A stretch of 64,000 bases of DNA from Ornithorhynchus anatinus (GCF_004115215.2 NC_041751.1:32420298-32484297), one strand, 5' to 3'. Positions 33,260 to 45,100 are shown, numbered from the stretch's first letter. The notes: generated from the sequence alone by a model not told the origin. Numbers and translations are program-made.

Positions 33260-35710
33260 TATCTTCAGAGGAATGGGGACGATCCCGGCTGAAGCACCTA
33301 ACTTCCGTTCGCGTTAAGTCCGTTCTTTTTTCACTTCCGAAAAGTCGTATGACCCTATAGATGTGGGTTCACCGTCCATTCGCCGGAAAATTTACCACAA
33401 AAAAGACACTTGTATGCTCATCTGATGTCCGTGGCCAATTCTTCACTCGTCGTTTACTTGATTTTGAACGTCCTCCGGACTGTAAGCTCTTTGTGGGCGG
33501 GGAATGTTTCCACCCCCTCTGTGGTGTTGAGAGATCATAGTTAGGTTTGGTCAGTGATCTGCCCAGTCCAAAACTGTGTCCTCAACGGAGGCAGCGGGAT
33601 GTTTGGAGAAACGGGGTGATGACTTGTTCCTTCATTCGGTCGTATTTATTGAGCGCTTACGGTGTGCAGAGCGCTGTACTAAGCCCTTGAAGAGTGCAAT
33701 TCAGCAACAGAGAGAGACGATCCCTACCCAACAACGGGCTCACAGTCTAGGAGCGGGGAGACAGGCAAAACCGGTACAAGTAAGCAGGCATCAATAGCAT
33801 CACTATAAATAAATAGAATTATAAATATACACGCACCACGACTTGTCCTCATCAATCTCCGTGCCGTGCTGGCTGCATCCTAAATGGTCCGTCTGGTAAT
33901 CCGTCCTGTCAGATGGTATTTGTGAAGCGCTTCCTGTGTGCCGGGCACCGTGATAAACACTGTGGTAGACACAAACTAATCGGGCTGGACACGATCCGTG
34001 TTCCACATGAGGTCCACAGATCGCAGGTGAAGTAACTGAGGCCCAGAGGAGTGAAGTGACAGCAGGCCGGGGGCAGAGCTGGATTAGAACCTAGATCCTT
34101 TCTGACTCCCAGGCCCTTTCCCTACCCACTAGACCACACTGCTTCTCTACCGTGGGCATTGTGTTCATTTCCCCGGACCCCTCTTTGAAGCTGGTCAACA
34201 AGTCTTTCCGGGTAATAGGTTCTGCCTTTACAACCTGATGTGAAACAAAATGTCTTTCGGTAGTTTTGAGTTTACCCGCCTCGCGTTCAGTGGATCTCCT
34301 CTGGTGTCGGCGTGATTAGATTTGCTAAGTGACCGTTCCTCGAGGTCAGCCCTCATTTTTCCAAAGAAGGAATTTTTCTTCCGCTCACATTAAAACGAAC
34401 CCTCTTGAACGTAACAGACGCGCGTAAGGATTCGCTGGGAAGAGCCCATTCGACGTCGGGCACTTCACGGTGAACCGAAACTCTGGACGCGACAGATGTG
34501 GAAAACCTATGCCCCGGGGCTGATGCCACGCTCATCAGCTGAAATTGCCTCCTTGGTAGAGATCCCGAAGACAGGTTCAGCCTCGGACACTCTTTCCAAA
34601 CTCAGGTTTATTTGACGTCAGGAAAGGTGTGTTCGTTGGGAGGAAAGTCAGAGTTTGGCTCACTCGGAATTTTTAGGCCATCGGGAGATTAAATTCCAAG
34701 CGGAGGGAGTGGGCTAACCGTAGTCAGTTTCTGAATGGCCTGGGCTATCGGTCCGTTCAGCTGGATTGGACGAGTCGAGGCAATGATTTTCGCAAGCTTT
34801 CCCCAAAGAGACCAGTTCTTAAGGCCCACTGCGAACCCGTCCCGTTCTTCAAGACGGGGTCATCAGCAACCAGAGACTGCGAACCCCTGAAGGAAGGGCA
34901 AAAGGTGATGATCTTATGTCCAGAAAATTGTGCCGTGTCAGATGGAATTTGGAATATTCACTTCCCGCCTCTGCGTGCTACCAGATAATTATTGAACTGC
35001 TTGGGCGCATCGGGGTCTGCTCCTTTTGTCCTTAGCTTTAAACCGTGTTAATGCATAGAAAGTAAAAAAGGACAAAGTCGAGAGACAGCTGAGGCGAACT
35101 ACAGAGCTTAAACGAAATGATTCCTTGTCTGTCATTCTTTTTGGCTATATTATGAGGGAGGGAGGAGGAGGAGGGACATTAATTTTCTCTCTGGAAACTA
35201 AGAGGAATTAGGATGCAGGTTGCCACGGATGTGTCATTTTATAACTCCTAGGAATACTAGAATCCAGTCCATTTAATACTAACAAGGACACAAGTTAGAA
35301 CCCACCCCCTAAAACGTCTGCGGTGAATCTGTAGGATGGATGTACAAGGCGGGTGGCGGGGAGGATTCATTTCTTTTTCACTTGGCTACATTTTTTCCCC
35401 CATTTTAAAAGACTCATTTAGTTATCTTCCAGAGAAGATCCCACCTCCAGCTTGTGTGGAAGGAAACCGTGTGCTGGTTTGTGCTCGTCACACCAAGATT
35501 CCCCCCAGTTCAGACCTGACCCGTGTGTGCAGAGGCTGACGGGAAGAGGGAGGAGGAGATGTCCACCGAGAAGAGATTAGGGGGCTCAGAGGAAGTAGGC
35601 GTGAGGCCCTTCGTAGGGGGGCTCAGACGTGATTGACTAAAAGCGCGTCTCCTCCAAGAGGCCTTCGGCGACCCAGCCCTCGGATCCTTTTTCCTGCTTC
35701 CCTTCTGGGT
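33260..35710. other. mostly unique region, no gene seen
   Basis: Contains a reverse L2 (about 33630-33840) and an old reverse SINE (about 33905-34150). From about 34150 to 35710 I see neither repeats nor coding domains. It is the longest repeat-poor interval of the window, so regulatory content is possible but not shown. Confidence 0.5.
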
Positions 35711-35714
35711 CGCC

Positions 35715-36060
35715 TATTCATTCGTTCAGTCGTGTTTATTGAGCGCTTCCTGTGTGCAGAACACTGAACCAAGCACTGGGAAGAGTACACTATAACAATA
35801 AACAGGCACATTCCCTCCCCGCAACTATGCGTCTGGTTTCCCACCCTTTATTCATCCCTCAGCCTCACGGCACCTAGGTACGGGTCCGTCGCGTCTCCTG
35901 CAAGAATCCCTCCCCCTTTTTCATCCTCGTTATCATCAGCGGTAGTTCATTCAGTAGTATTTATTGAGCTCTAACTGTGCGCAGAGCGCTGTACTGAGCG
36001 CGTGGGCGTTAATAGGAAAAAATCAATGCGTGTAATAAATATAATGAGAATTAAATAAGA
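35715..36060 (-). repeat. two L2 3'-end fragments
   Basis: At about 35715-35825 and 35945-36060, both reverse with 'tttattgagc'. Confidence 0.7.
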
Positions 36061-36274
36061 ACTTTCTCTCTGCAGGCCCGTGCGCCCCCCCCGCCTGAGG
36101 AGGAAACCACTTCCGATGCGGATTAAGGACCCTTTTCTGGGTCTTTGCCCCCGACTGACAAATAATGGGTGGCGGGAGGGAGACGAGCTGCCCGATTTCT
36201 CGTTCCTCCCTCCGTGTCATCCACATCATACTGCGTCCACCTTCGTGGACGCTCCACCAAGAGATTGTTCCGCT

Positions 36275-36570
36275 AGAGAAGTGGCCTAGCGGATAAAACC
36301 CAGCAGTATGCGGCCCGGGCCTGGGAGTTAGGACGTCATGGGTTCTAATCCTGGCTCTGCCACTCATCCGCTGTGGGTCCCTGGGCAGGTCACTTCACAT
36401 CTCTGTGCTGCAGTTTCTTCATCTGCGAAATGGGGATTAAGACGGTGAGCCCGATGTGGGACGGGGATTTGTGTCCGACGCCATTGTTTTGTTTCTACCC
36501 CGGCGCTTGGAACAGTGCCTGGCATATAGCGAGTGCTTAACAAATGTCATTGTTATTAAGTATTATTATT
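36275..36570 (+). repeat. Mon-type SINE
   Basis: Head 'agaagtggcctagcggataa' to the 'attgttattaagtattatta' tail. The head carries a short extra segment. Confidence 0.75.
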
Positions 36571-36759
36571 AGTGACATCAGGCCACCCGGCAAAGGCAGC
36601 GTCATCCCGGGGTTGTGAAATCCTTGCCCAGGCGTGCTCGTTGGCGGGGCTGAGGTGAATAGACGAGGCCCAGGGGAGAGGTGGGGTGTATCCCCTCAGA
36701 GATTCAAGCTCCACAATTCAAGTTTATTCTAGTCTTTTAGCCACACCCATGAGTCAGAA

Positions 36760-38185
36760 CGTTCATTCGTTCAACGGTATTTATGGGGCGCCTACTCTGG
36801 GCAGAGCACTGTACTAGACGCTTGGAATGTACAGTTCGGCCACACGATCCCTAGACAGAGAACAGAGCTAAGCAGCAAAATACCTTTGACTGGAGGAGGC
36901 GGTAAGCTCCCTTTCCCATAGGAAGGGTTCTTGACAACCTTTCTTTTTGGAAAAATTGGGAAAATTCCAATTTCCCCAGGGACGATTTAGTCCAAACAGT
37001 GCATTTCAAATGACTAGTTCAGAGTCAAGAATGCAGTAAAGAAATAATAGAGCCTGGGCCAGGACCTGGGTTCTAAATCCCTGCTCTGCCACTTACCTGC
37101 TGTGTGACCTCGGGCAAGCCACTTAACTTCTCTGGGCCTCAGTTCCCTCATCTGTAAAATGGGGACTCAATACCTTTTCTCCTTCCTACTTAGACTGTGA
37201 GCGCCCTGGGGGACCTGATTAACGGATTTCTACCTCAGGGCGTAGAGCACTGCTTAGCACATAGGAAGCACTTAAAAAAGCACTTGCTATTAAAATCTAC
37301 CACTTTGTATCTCGGTTTCGTTTCCAGCCGGTATCCAGTCTCCCTCCCAGACTGCATTTCTCCTGCTCCGGGACGTGATGTTCCTTGCCATCCTGGATAA
37401 CTTTTGGCCCTAAATTTGCCCACATAAACTCCAAGGGTTTGCAGAGGGGGCACTTTGCGATGCTTAGAAGAAAGAGCCCAGGGTTGGGAGTCAGGAAACC
37501 TGGGTTCGGATCCTGGCTCTGTCTTCAACTGCTTGACCTTGGGTGAGTCACTTAGCTTCTCTGTGCCTCAGTTTCCTCCTCTCTAAAATGGGAATTAAAC
37601 ACCTGTCCTCCCTGCCCCTTAGACCGTCACCCCCATGTAATAATAATCCTAATAAAATGTGGAATTTACTAAGCTGGTCCTCTGTGTCAAGAACTGTATT
37701 AAGCAAAGGGGCTCACGGTCTAGGAGGGAGAACAGGGCCTGGGATCTGATCTGATTATATTGACCGTAGTGCTTAGCACATAGCAAGCATTTAACAAAAA
37801 CTGCACTTATTGTCATTGTCGCCACTGTTATTTTTATCTTGCAGCGTCTTCAAGGAGATGGTCCGGAGCCCCAGTGACTCCCGGACCAATGAGGACTCAG
37901 CCAGGGGGCGGACTTTACCCCAAAACTTCTAGGACCTGCCCGTTAGACCCCGTCCCCCGCTCGGAATCATCTGCAAGGAAAGTAGGACCCTCTTGCCTTG
38001 GATCCGTCCCCTTTAAGCACTCGATATTCACCCCACCCTCATCTCTTAGGGTCATAGCCGTAATTTATATTAACGCCCGCCTCTCCCTCTAGACGGCAAG
38101 CTCTGTGCGGGCACGGAACGTATCTTCCAAAGCGCTTAGCACGGTGCTCTTCAGCCAGGAAGTGCTCAACAAATATCATGGGCTG
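36760..38185. repeat. dispersed L2 and SINE fragments
   Basis: Reverse L2 (36760-36870), plus-strand SINEs (37050-37290 and 37455-37620), short pieces to 37800, and a plus-strand L2 3' UTR (37985-38185). No gene. Confidence 0.65.
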
Positions 38186-39185
38186 ATTACAAGGTCTGCT
38201 TGCATACTATGTGTGGGAAGCCCAGGGGCTTCCTTTCCCGGCCCCAGTTGGAATCCCTCTTTCCCCGTGTCTCTGTCTCTGGCCTGACCTGGTTGTGGAG
38301 GTGGGTGGCGCAGTCCGGGATTTCCACGGTCTCTGGTTGGAATAGTAAGTTTTCTCATCTGGTTTCCACGGTGCGTTTGGTCAGCGCGTCGGTCTCCCGC
38401 GGGAACGCTCCCCCCGCGTGGCCCGGGTGGAAAAGCGTTCTTGGTTTCGGACAGATCCGTCTCACCGTCCCGGGAACGCGATCGTTTTCACACTAACCAC
38501 AGCGCTGCCTGCAACTCGTTCCGGGGAAGAATATCTCCGTAACCACAGTGATGGAATGGTTCACCTGCGGTATTCCTAGAAGCTCGTCCTCTAGACTGAT
38601 TTCGTTGCGGGCGGGGAGTGGGTCTGCTTCTTGTTATGTTGTACTCTCCCAAGCGCTTAACACAGTGCTTTGCACTCAGTAAGCCCTCAGAAATACGACT
38701 GAATGGTTGAATGAAGAAGCTCGCCCTCTGGACTGTGAGCTCAGGGAACGTGTTCTGTTTAGTGTTGTACTCTCCCAAGCGCTCAGTACAGTGCTTTGCA
38801 CCCAGTAAGCGCTCGATCAGAATGAGTGAATAGTGGTGCCAGGTTGTGGGTTCGAGGAAGGGGACTTCAGGCCTACACTCTGCAGGATGGCCCCGTCGTC
38901 TTCCCCCACCAAGAGGTGAATCGGTGCAGGGAGAAGCGGAGGAGACCCCTTGACTCCATCCAAAGGGGGAATTGCAGCGGTGGAACTGATGAAAATGAGG
39001 GTGCCCGTATCTCCCCACTGCACAGAGCTGATGGGTGGGTGGGCGCCTGTTGGGCTCCAGAACAAAAGGGTGAAACCAAGAAGCCTCCCTGCAGCGACAG
39101 GAAATCAACTCTGTGGGGTTTAGAAGGGAATCTCTCCTTGGAAGTTGATGAGCAGAAATACTTTACTCTCTGCCAAGCACTGCGT
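38186..39185. other. no gene seen; two L2 tails
   Basis: Two plus-strand L2 3' ends (about 38600-38720 and 38730-38830) lie in otherwise unique sequence. Open frames here lack recognisable domains. Confidence 0.5.
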
Positions 39186-39189
39186 GAGG

Positions 39190-40350
39190 AGAAGCGGTGT
39201 GGTCTAGTGGATAGAGCGTGGGCCTGAAAGCACCGGGTTCTAATCCCGGCTCGACCGCTCGACTGCCGTGTGGCCTTCGGCAAGCCACTAAACTTCTCTG
39301 GGCCTCAGTCACCTCATCCGTAAAATGGGGATGAAAAGCTGAGCCCCACGTGGGACTGAGACTGCGTCCAACCCGATTCGCTTCTAGCCACTCCAGTGCT
39401 TCGTACGGTGCCTTGCATGTGGTAAGCGCCTAACGGTTGCGACTATTACTAGTAAGTACTTTATTAAAAAAACTAAAGCAGAGTCATGGCCTGGGAATCC
39501 GGTTAGCGGAGAGAGGAGACAGTTGGTCCTGGCTTTCAGGAGAGTTGGTATAACAAGAGGACTGGCAGATCTCCAGGTAATAAGCCCAACTTTGAGTGGG
39601 GCAGGGGGAATTATTTAAGGTAAATATTTAAATGACATCAAATAGCGCCATCCCCACTTGGCCGGGGACCCCGTAGTTGGCGTCCACAGATATTTCTGGT
39701 TCCGCCCGCTCTCCATGCCTAGAGCATAACGCTCACCTTCCTGGGTGTTGTCAAGGGCATCTCCATTCCTCCAACGAGGACCGAGTCCACATGATATCCC
39801 AGTCGGGACCCAGAGTAATTTCCCCCATTTATTGCCTCCCCAGGGTCGAACTTTTCCGTGAGGGAGGGTGGAGGAGAGAGGGGGGTCATACAGAAGCGTA
39901 TTCCCCGGGGGGAGGCTTCTAATAATAATGTTGCTATCTGTTACACGCATACTATGTGCAGAGCACTATTCTAAGCGCTGGGGTAAATACAGGGTCATCA
40001 GGTGGCCTGAGGCTCACAGTCTTCATCCCCATTTTACAGATGAGGGAACTGAGGCACAGAGAAGTGAAGTGACTTGCCCACAGTCACGTAGCTGACGAGT
40101 GGCAGAGCCCGGATACGAGCCTCTGACTCCCAAGCCCGGGCTCTTGCCACTGAGCCACGCTGCTTCTCCAATTCAGATAACCTCCAGTGTTACTCGGAGC
40201 AACATAAATTGCTCTTAGTTCAATACCCGCTCTTGTCCTAGACTGTGAACCCCATGTGACACCCGATTATCTCGTGTCTACCCCCAAAGCTTAGTAGAGT
40301 GCTTGGTACGTAGCAACTGCTTAACAAGTACCACAATTAGGTATTAGTGT
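39190..40350. repeat. SINEs with unique spacer
   Basis: An older plus-strand SINE (39190-39470), unique sequence to 39917, a near-complete reverse Mon-1 (39918-40170) and a plus-strand SINE fragment (40200-40350). Confidence 0.7.
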
Positions 40351-40460
40351 ATGTCATCGTGCTTTCCCCTAGGAGCTCTGAGTTCAGATCCGAGTTAAAA
40401 TGACAGTGTAGCCTCATTTCATCTCGTTTCGAGAGGTGCTCTTTGAATAAATAAGCAGCT

Positions 40461-40541
40461 TGCCTGAAGTGGATCAAACCCACGGCTCTAGAGGAAATTG
40501 CGACTTGCCAGCGGAGCCTTATGCCGCTAGGCCATCCTAAC
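40461..40541 (-). pseudogene. tRNA-Leu pseudogene
   Basis: Reverse strand. The 5' 'ggatggcctagcgg' and 3' 'gtgggtttgatccact' halves match tRNA-Leu, but the B box is altered, the anticodon arm no longer folds and the acceptor is mismatched. The upstream flank matches that of the tRNA-Leu-CAG at 21025, so it is its decayed inverted duplicate. Confidence 0.75.
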
Positions 40542-40803
40542 TCACACCTTATTTCTTTCGGCCTTTCCTCAACTGCCGTCTCGGTGCAGTAGAGAAGAGT
40601 ATCCTTGATTCTGACCTGGAGGGAACCGAGCAGATAGGGAAGAAGCGAAAAGGGGACGGCGCCAAAACACGGGACGGCAACCCCGCTTCCACTCCCCTCG
40701 TATCCGAATCGCTGTGGCCGTGTTTAGGCCGGAGGGGGTGAGGTGGATGAAAGAACAGAAAAGGTTTCTCTGCCTTTGGAGAAAAGGATGTGAAAATATT
40801 GTG

Positions 40804-40876
40804 TGCCGAAACCCGGGATTGAACCAGGGACCTTTAGATCTTCAGTCTAACGCTCTCCCGACTGAGCTATTTCGGC
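40804..40876 (-). tRNA. tRNA-Phe-GAA: tRNA-Phe (GAA)
   Basis: A 73-nt canonical tRNA-Phe. The acceptor GCCGAAA pairs fully with TTTCGGC, the A box 'tagctcagtcgg' is intact, the anticodon GAA sits in 'actgaagatct', and the discriminator is A. The T loop has A at 57 (allowed). A T-run occurs downstream on this strand. It looks functional. Its inverted paralogue at 20240 is degenerate. Confidence 0.94.
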
Positions 40877-40929
40877 CCACTCGTGCAGTTTTTCCAACGA
40901 TGATCCTCGCGTCGTAGGAAACATTGAAC

Positions 40930-41310
40930 CTATTCGTTCATTTATTTATTGGGCGCTTACTGTGTGCAGAGCACTGGACTAAGCGCTTGGAAAGCACAAT
41001 CGGGCAACAGATCGAGACAATCCCTACCCAACCACGGGCTCACAGTCTAGACGAGGGGAGACGGACAACAAAAGGTTGTGCCGAAGAGATGTGAGAGCAC
41101 TGCCTCTTAGAGCCCCTTGGAGGATTTCTGCTCAAAACCCTGCCTTCCCAACCGTAGCGCTTAGTTAAGTTCCCGGGACATAGTAAGGGCTTAACAAATG
41201 CCATCATTATTATTGTTGTTATTACCAGTGCTCAGAACAGTGCTTGGCACATAGTAGTAAGTCCTTAACAAATACCATCATCCCTATTGTTATTTATTAC
41301 AAGTGTGGTC
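40930..41310. repeat. L2 fragment and two SINE 3' ends
   Basis: Reverse L2 (40930-41060), a unique piece shared inverted with 19670-19770, and two plus-strand SINE 3' ends in tandem (about 41160-41310). Confidence 0.7.
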
Positions 41311-41349
41311 CAAAAACAGATTCCCTCCCCAGGGAGTCCACGAGCAGGT

Positions 41350-41385
41350 GCCCGGCTTAGCTCAGTCGGCTGATTTTGGAGAATT
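41350..41385 (+). pseudogene. tRNA-Lys pseudogene (5' remnant)
   Basis: 'gcccggcttagctcagtcgg' keeps the acceptor and D arm of tRNA-Lys. The rest is not recognisable. The upstream flank ('gtggtcc' followed by 'ttccct') matches the flank of the tRNA-Lys at 19262, showing it is the decayed inverted copy. Confidence 0.7.
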
Positions 41386-41520
41386 CACTCCGCCTCAGGA
41401 CGGGGGTGACCGGGCTGTAGGTGATTTACTCAACTCCTCACTTTTATCCCTAAAAAGATGATAGCCTCATTTCATCCGGACACCTTCGTTAGACCGGCGG
41501 TTGGAGTTAAACGTATTGTG

Positions 41521-41578
41521 GCTTTGGTCGTATAGTGGTATGTACAAATAGGGCCGGATTCGATTCCCGGCCAACGCG
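41521..41578 (+). pseudogene. tRNA-Gly pseudogene lacking the anticodon arm
   Basis: Keeps the D-arm region ('tatagtggta') and a perfect B box and 3' acceptor ('ggattcgattcccggccaac'), but is 58 nt instead of 72. The anticodon arm is lost. The 3' flank 'ggggatctt' is shared with the tRNA-Gly at 23678. A run of 15 G follows (41589-41603). Confidence 0.8.
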
Positions 41579-41827
41579 GGGATCTTTTGGGGGGGGGGGG
41601 GGGTTATTTATTCCATCGCTGTCTTCGTGTTGGCCTCTGCAGCAATGTTGATGGGAAAACGAGGCGTGGGCTTGTTGGAGTGGCGCGTCCCCACCCCAAA
41701 CCCATTACAAGGGGAGAAATACTTTAGGACAGAAAGCAGTGAGGCCGCGGGGCGTTTTCTGTTTAGTCCTGGACCTCCTCTGATAAGGTGATGGGGCTTG
41801 ATCGGCTCAAAGGCGTGGTTCCACCCA

Positions 41828-42020
41828 GTTGACTGAGGCTGGAGCTTGGCTACTCGACTGGAGTCAATCCAGTCACCGAGTTATTGAGTCGATCATTTAG
41901 CCGAGTTACTTGAGTCAGTCCAATAACCGGGCTTGGCTTTTAGGAAATCAACTAACCGGGTAGTTTGGGTCAATCAAAGTACTTGCCTTGATTGAGTCAA
42001 GTCACCAAGCCTGGAGTCGT
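41828..42020. repeat. degenerate repeat of about 25-35 bp with GAGTCA words
   Basis: About six diverged units, each starting near (T)GAGTCA/G and followed by a 'caccgagtt' or 'aaccggg' part. Two units have an exact AP-1-type TGAGTCA (41911 and 41993). Confidence 0.5.
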
Positions 42021-42299
42021 GTAAAATATGTAAATATGGACTCCGTAAAATAACATGATGGTATTTGCTCAGGATTTACTACTTTGTGCCCACCAGGCAG
42101 ACCCAAAGTGGTCAAGCGGGCCTAGGCAGAGGGAAAGGTCAGAGAAAAAGGTGAACAAATGCGGGATCTTGACCATTGGGCTTCCACGGGCCATCATCAT
42201 CATCATTGCCGTATCGCCGCAATAAAGACCTCCGTTCCCTCCGAGTTTGGGGCTGAGATCTCCTCTCCATCGGGATTAGAACCCACGGGCCGGTGGTCG

Positions 42300-42500
42300 C
42301 CCATCCTCTGCCCTTAAGCGCTTAGTACAGTGCTTGCACACAGTAATCGCTTAATAAAAACATGGCCGAATTGGTCCCAGTTAGACGATGGGTTCCATGT
42401 GGATTGTGTCCAACCTGAATACCTTGAATCGACCCCGGTGCTTAGAATAGTGCTTGACACATAAGGTCATTATAAAATAACTGTATACTTAATTTAAAAA
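42300..42500 (+). repeat. L2 and SINE fragments
   Basis: Short L2 tail (about 42310-42365) and a SINE 3' part (about 42380-42500). Confidence 0.6.
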
Positions 42501-42575
42501 GTTAATAGCGAATAAATGAGAGAAACTACAGGGAGCGATTTGAGGGAACAGGGTACAATTTTAGGGAGCGTAGAT

Positions 42576-42647
42576 TCCCTGGTGGTCTAGTGGCTAGGAT
42601 TCGGCGCTTTCACCGCCGCGGCCCGGGTTCGATTCCCGGTCAGGGAA
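42576..42647 (+). tRNA. tRNA-Glu-TTC: tRNA-Glu (TTC)
   Basis: A 72-nt canonical tRNA-Glu. The acceptor TCCCTGG pairs with TCAGGGA, the anticodon TTC sits in 'gcgctttcaccgc', and the B box 'ggttcgattcc' is perfect. 'attttt' follows. It looks functional. Confidence 0.95.
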
Positions 42648-43119
42648 ATCCATTTTTCACCATGATCCGTTGTTCTCATTCAATCCCCTCTCTCCCATTT
42701 GCCTATTTGACCTTTTAGGGAATTGAGGGAACCCGAGCTCACTGTGGTCACCACGCTGAGGCGAGCCAGGGGAGGGCAAAGGAAGTCGTTCACTCCTGCT
42801 CCTATGGACCTCTCCCTTGCTCGGTTTATAGAACACGGTAAGAGCTCAGTAAGTCATACTGATGAATTGATTGCTTATAGGTTTTGAGGACCGTTTTGAC
42901 GATTGCAGAATTGTGGAAAACCTCTCGGTGCTGGCTGAATAATCATTTACCCTTGGTGTCCTATTGAGATTCATCAAGGAAAAGGAAGATGGAAATGGAC
43001 ACCGGTTTCTATGTGGCCAGGAATCCTTGGATCCCGTGTCATTCTCCGCAGATCCTCGCGGCTGAGGCCTCGGAGGAAATTCCTTAAAAACCCAGGACCG
43101 GCCCAGTTCCTTTCGGAAA

Positions 43120-43560
43120 CCCTCAGGTAATAGTTCTGTTAAGTGCTTACTTTGTGCCAGGCACTGTACTAAGCGCTGGGGTAGATACAAACTAATCAGG
43201 TTGGACACAGTCCCTGTCCCACATAGGACTCACAGTCTTAAGGAAACCCTGGTAGGGGAGCACTTGCTGTGTGCAGAGCACTGTCCCAAGCGCTTGGAAT
43301 GTTCAATTCGGAGTGAACACGGGTTCCAAAGATTCCTGACCACATACCATCAGTCCCCGGGCCACGGTTGCAAGGCTGTCAGTCCATCCATCAATCAGTG
43401 ATAATTATTGAGAGTTTACTGTTGTAGGGGACTGTGCTAAGCGCTTTGGAAAATGTAGTGGAGCAGAGTCGGTAGACACTCTCCCTGCCCAACTTTAGTT
43501 TATATTTTATAGTCGGAGACAGGCATTAAAACAAATTGCAGGTAGGGGGACCGGGAAAGT
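43120..43560 (-). repeat. SINE and L2 fragments
   Basis: Reverse SINE stub (43120-43245) and two reverse L2 pieces (43250-43320 and 43385-43560). Confidence 0.65.
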
Positions 43561-43606
43561 AGAAGGAAATGGACACGAGGACTGTGACTCCAGGGGAGAC
43601 AAAACT

Positions 43607-43678
43607 GGGCTCGTCCGGGATTTGAACCCGGGACCTCTCGCACCCTAAGCGAGAATCATACCCCTAGACCAACGAGCC
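43607..43678 (-). tRNA. tRNA-Pro-AGG: tRNA-Pro (AGG)
   Basis: A 72-nt canonical tRNA-Pro with acceptor GGCTCGT, D arm 'ggtctaggggtatgatt', anticodon AGG in 'gcttagggtgc', and B box 'gggttcaaatccc'. The TTTT terminator on this strand follows at once. It is the first member of the duplicated Pro-Lys-Tyr-Arg-Gln module. Confidence 0.95.
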
Positions 43679-43890
43679 AGCACAACCACACCTCTCGCTA
43701 GCCAGGAATTTGTGATCGCCAGATTCTCTCTCTCGGTCACTCCAACTGTTGCCCAGACAAGTAACAGTGTTTGGCATATAGTAAGCGCTTAACAAATACC
43801 ATAATTATGAAGTATTATTAACTAGCACCCATGCCGCCATGCAGGGAAAGTGTAACCAGAAATTCTTTGGTCACTAAAAGGGATGTGTGT

Positions 43891-43963
43891 CCCCGGCTGG
43901 CTCAGTCGGTAGAGTATGGGACTTTTAATCTCAGGGTCGTGGGTTCGAGCCCCACGTTGGGTG
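43891..43963 (+). tRNA. tRNA-Lys-TTT: tRNA-Lys (TTT) on a CTT-type body
   Basis: The 73-nt sequence has the body of the vertebrate Lys-CTT family ('ctcagggtcgtgggttcgag...acgttggg'), but the anticodon reads TTT. A single C-to-T change at position 34 would explain this. The first acceptor pair is C-T, and 28-31 has a G-T pair. A T7 terminator follows. Probably transcribed; charging depends on the acceptor mismatch. Confidence 0.88.
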
Positions 43964-44209
43964 TAGTCCTTTTTTTATTTCCAAATAGACATCTCTGGTT
44001 CTAGCTAGAATAATTATAATAATAATAAATATATTTAATAAATAAAATAATTATTATTATTCACCCCTCCCCGGCTCCCCCCACATTACAGCCTCCTCCC
44101 CATCTATTTATCTCCTTGAGCTTATTCGTAGTTTGAATCCTGGTACCTCTCCCACCCCAACCTGGCACAGAACCACTCCTTTTCTCCTCAGGGGTTCCAG
44201 TTTGCTTCA

Positions 44210-45100
44210 TTCATTCATTCAATCGTATTGATTGGGCGCTTACTGTGTGCACAGCACGGTATTTAAGCGCTTGGAAAGTACAACTCGGCAACAAATAGAG
44301 ACAACCCCTACCCAACAACAGGCTCACGGTCTAGAAGCGGGGGAGGCAGACAACAAAACCAAACAGGTACAGGTAAACGGGCATCGATAGCATCAATAGA
44401 AATAGAATGATAGATATTTGCACATTTATTAACAAAATAAGTAGAATAATATGTACATATATATATATCCAAGTGGCCTTGGCTCTCGATGCCCTCCTCC
44501 TCCTCCTTATCCTACCGTCCACCGGTCACCACCTTCAAAGCCTCATGAAAATCACATCCCCTCCATGAGGTCTTCCCCGATTAATCCTTCTTTCCCCCTT
44601 TTCTCTCTCCTTCTTTCCCCCTTTTCCCTCCCCCTTCTACGAACTTGGATCTGTACCCTTTGAGCACTTGATGTTCACCCGCACCCTCAGTCCCACAGCA
44701 CGCATGTCCATAACCATGATTTATTTCATCCCTAGACTGTAGACTGGCTGAGCAGCGTGTCTCCCAACTTGGCGCACAGTAAGCACTCGATAAATACCAT
44801 TGACTGATGGATGGATTGATTGATTCCGGGGGATCGATGGGTCAGGTGGTGTTCTGAGGTGGTGTCCTTGAGGGCGCGTGGCCCACAAATTCTAGGATAT
44901 AATAATGTCGGTATTTGTTAAACGCTTACTATGTGCCAAGCACTGTTGTAAGCGCTGGGGTAGACCCAGAGGAATCAGGATGTCCCACGTGGGGCTCACA
45001 GTCTCAATCCCCATTTTACAGATGAGGTGACTGAGGCACAGAGAAGTTAAGTGACTGGCCCACAGTCACACAGCTGACAAGTGGCAGAGCTGGGATTCTA
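44210..45100. repeat. L2 fragments and a truncated Mon-1
   Basis: Reverse L2 (44210-44460), plus-strand L2 3' UTR (44505-44830) and a reverse Mon-1 missing its head (44900-45100). An AT-rich near-palindrome lies at about 44010-44065. Confidence 0.75.

Noticed and set aside
42661-42830. Possible short coding exon after tRNA-Glu
   Set aside because: No open frame of useful length and no splice-site pair.
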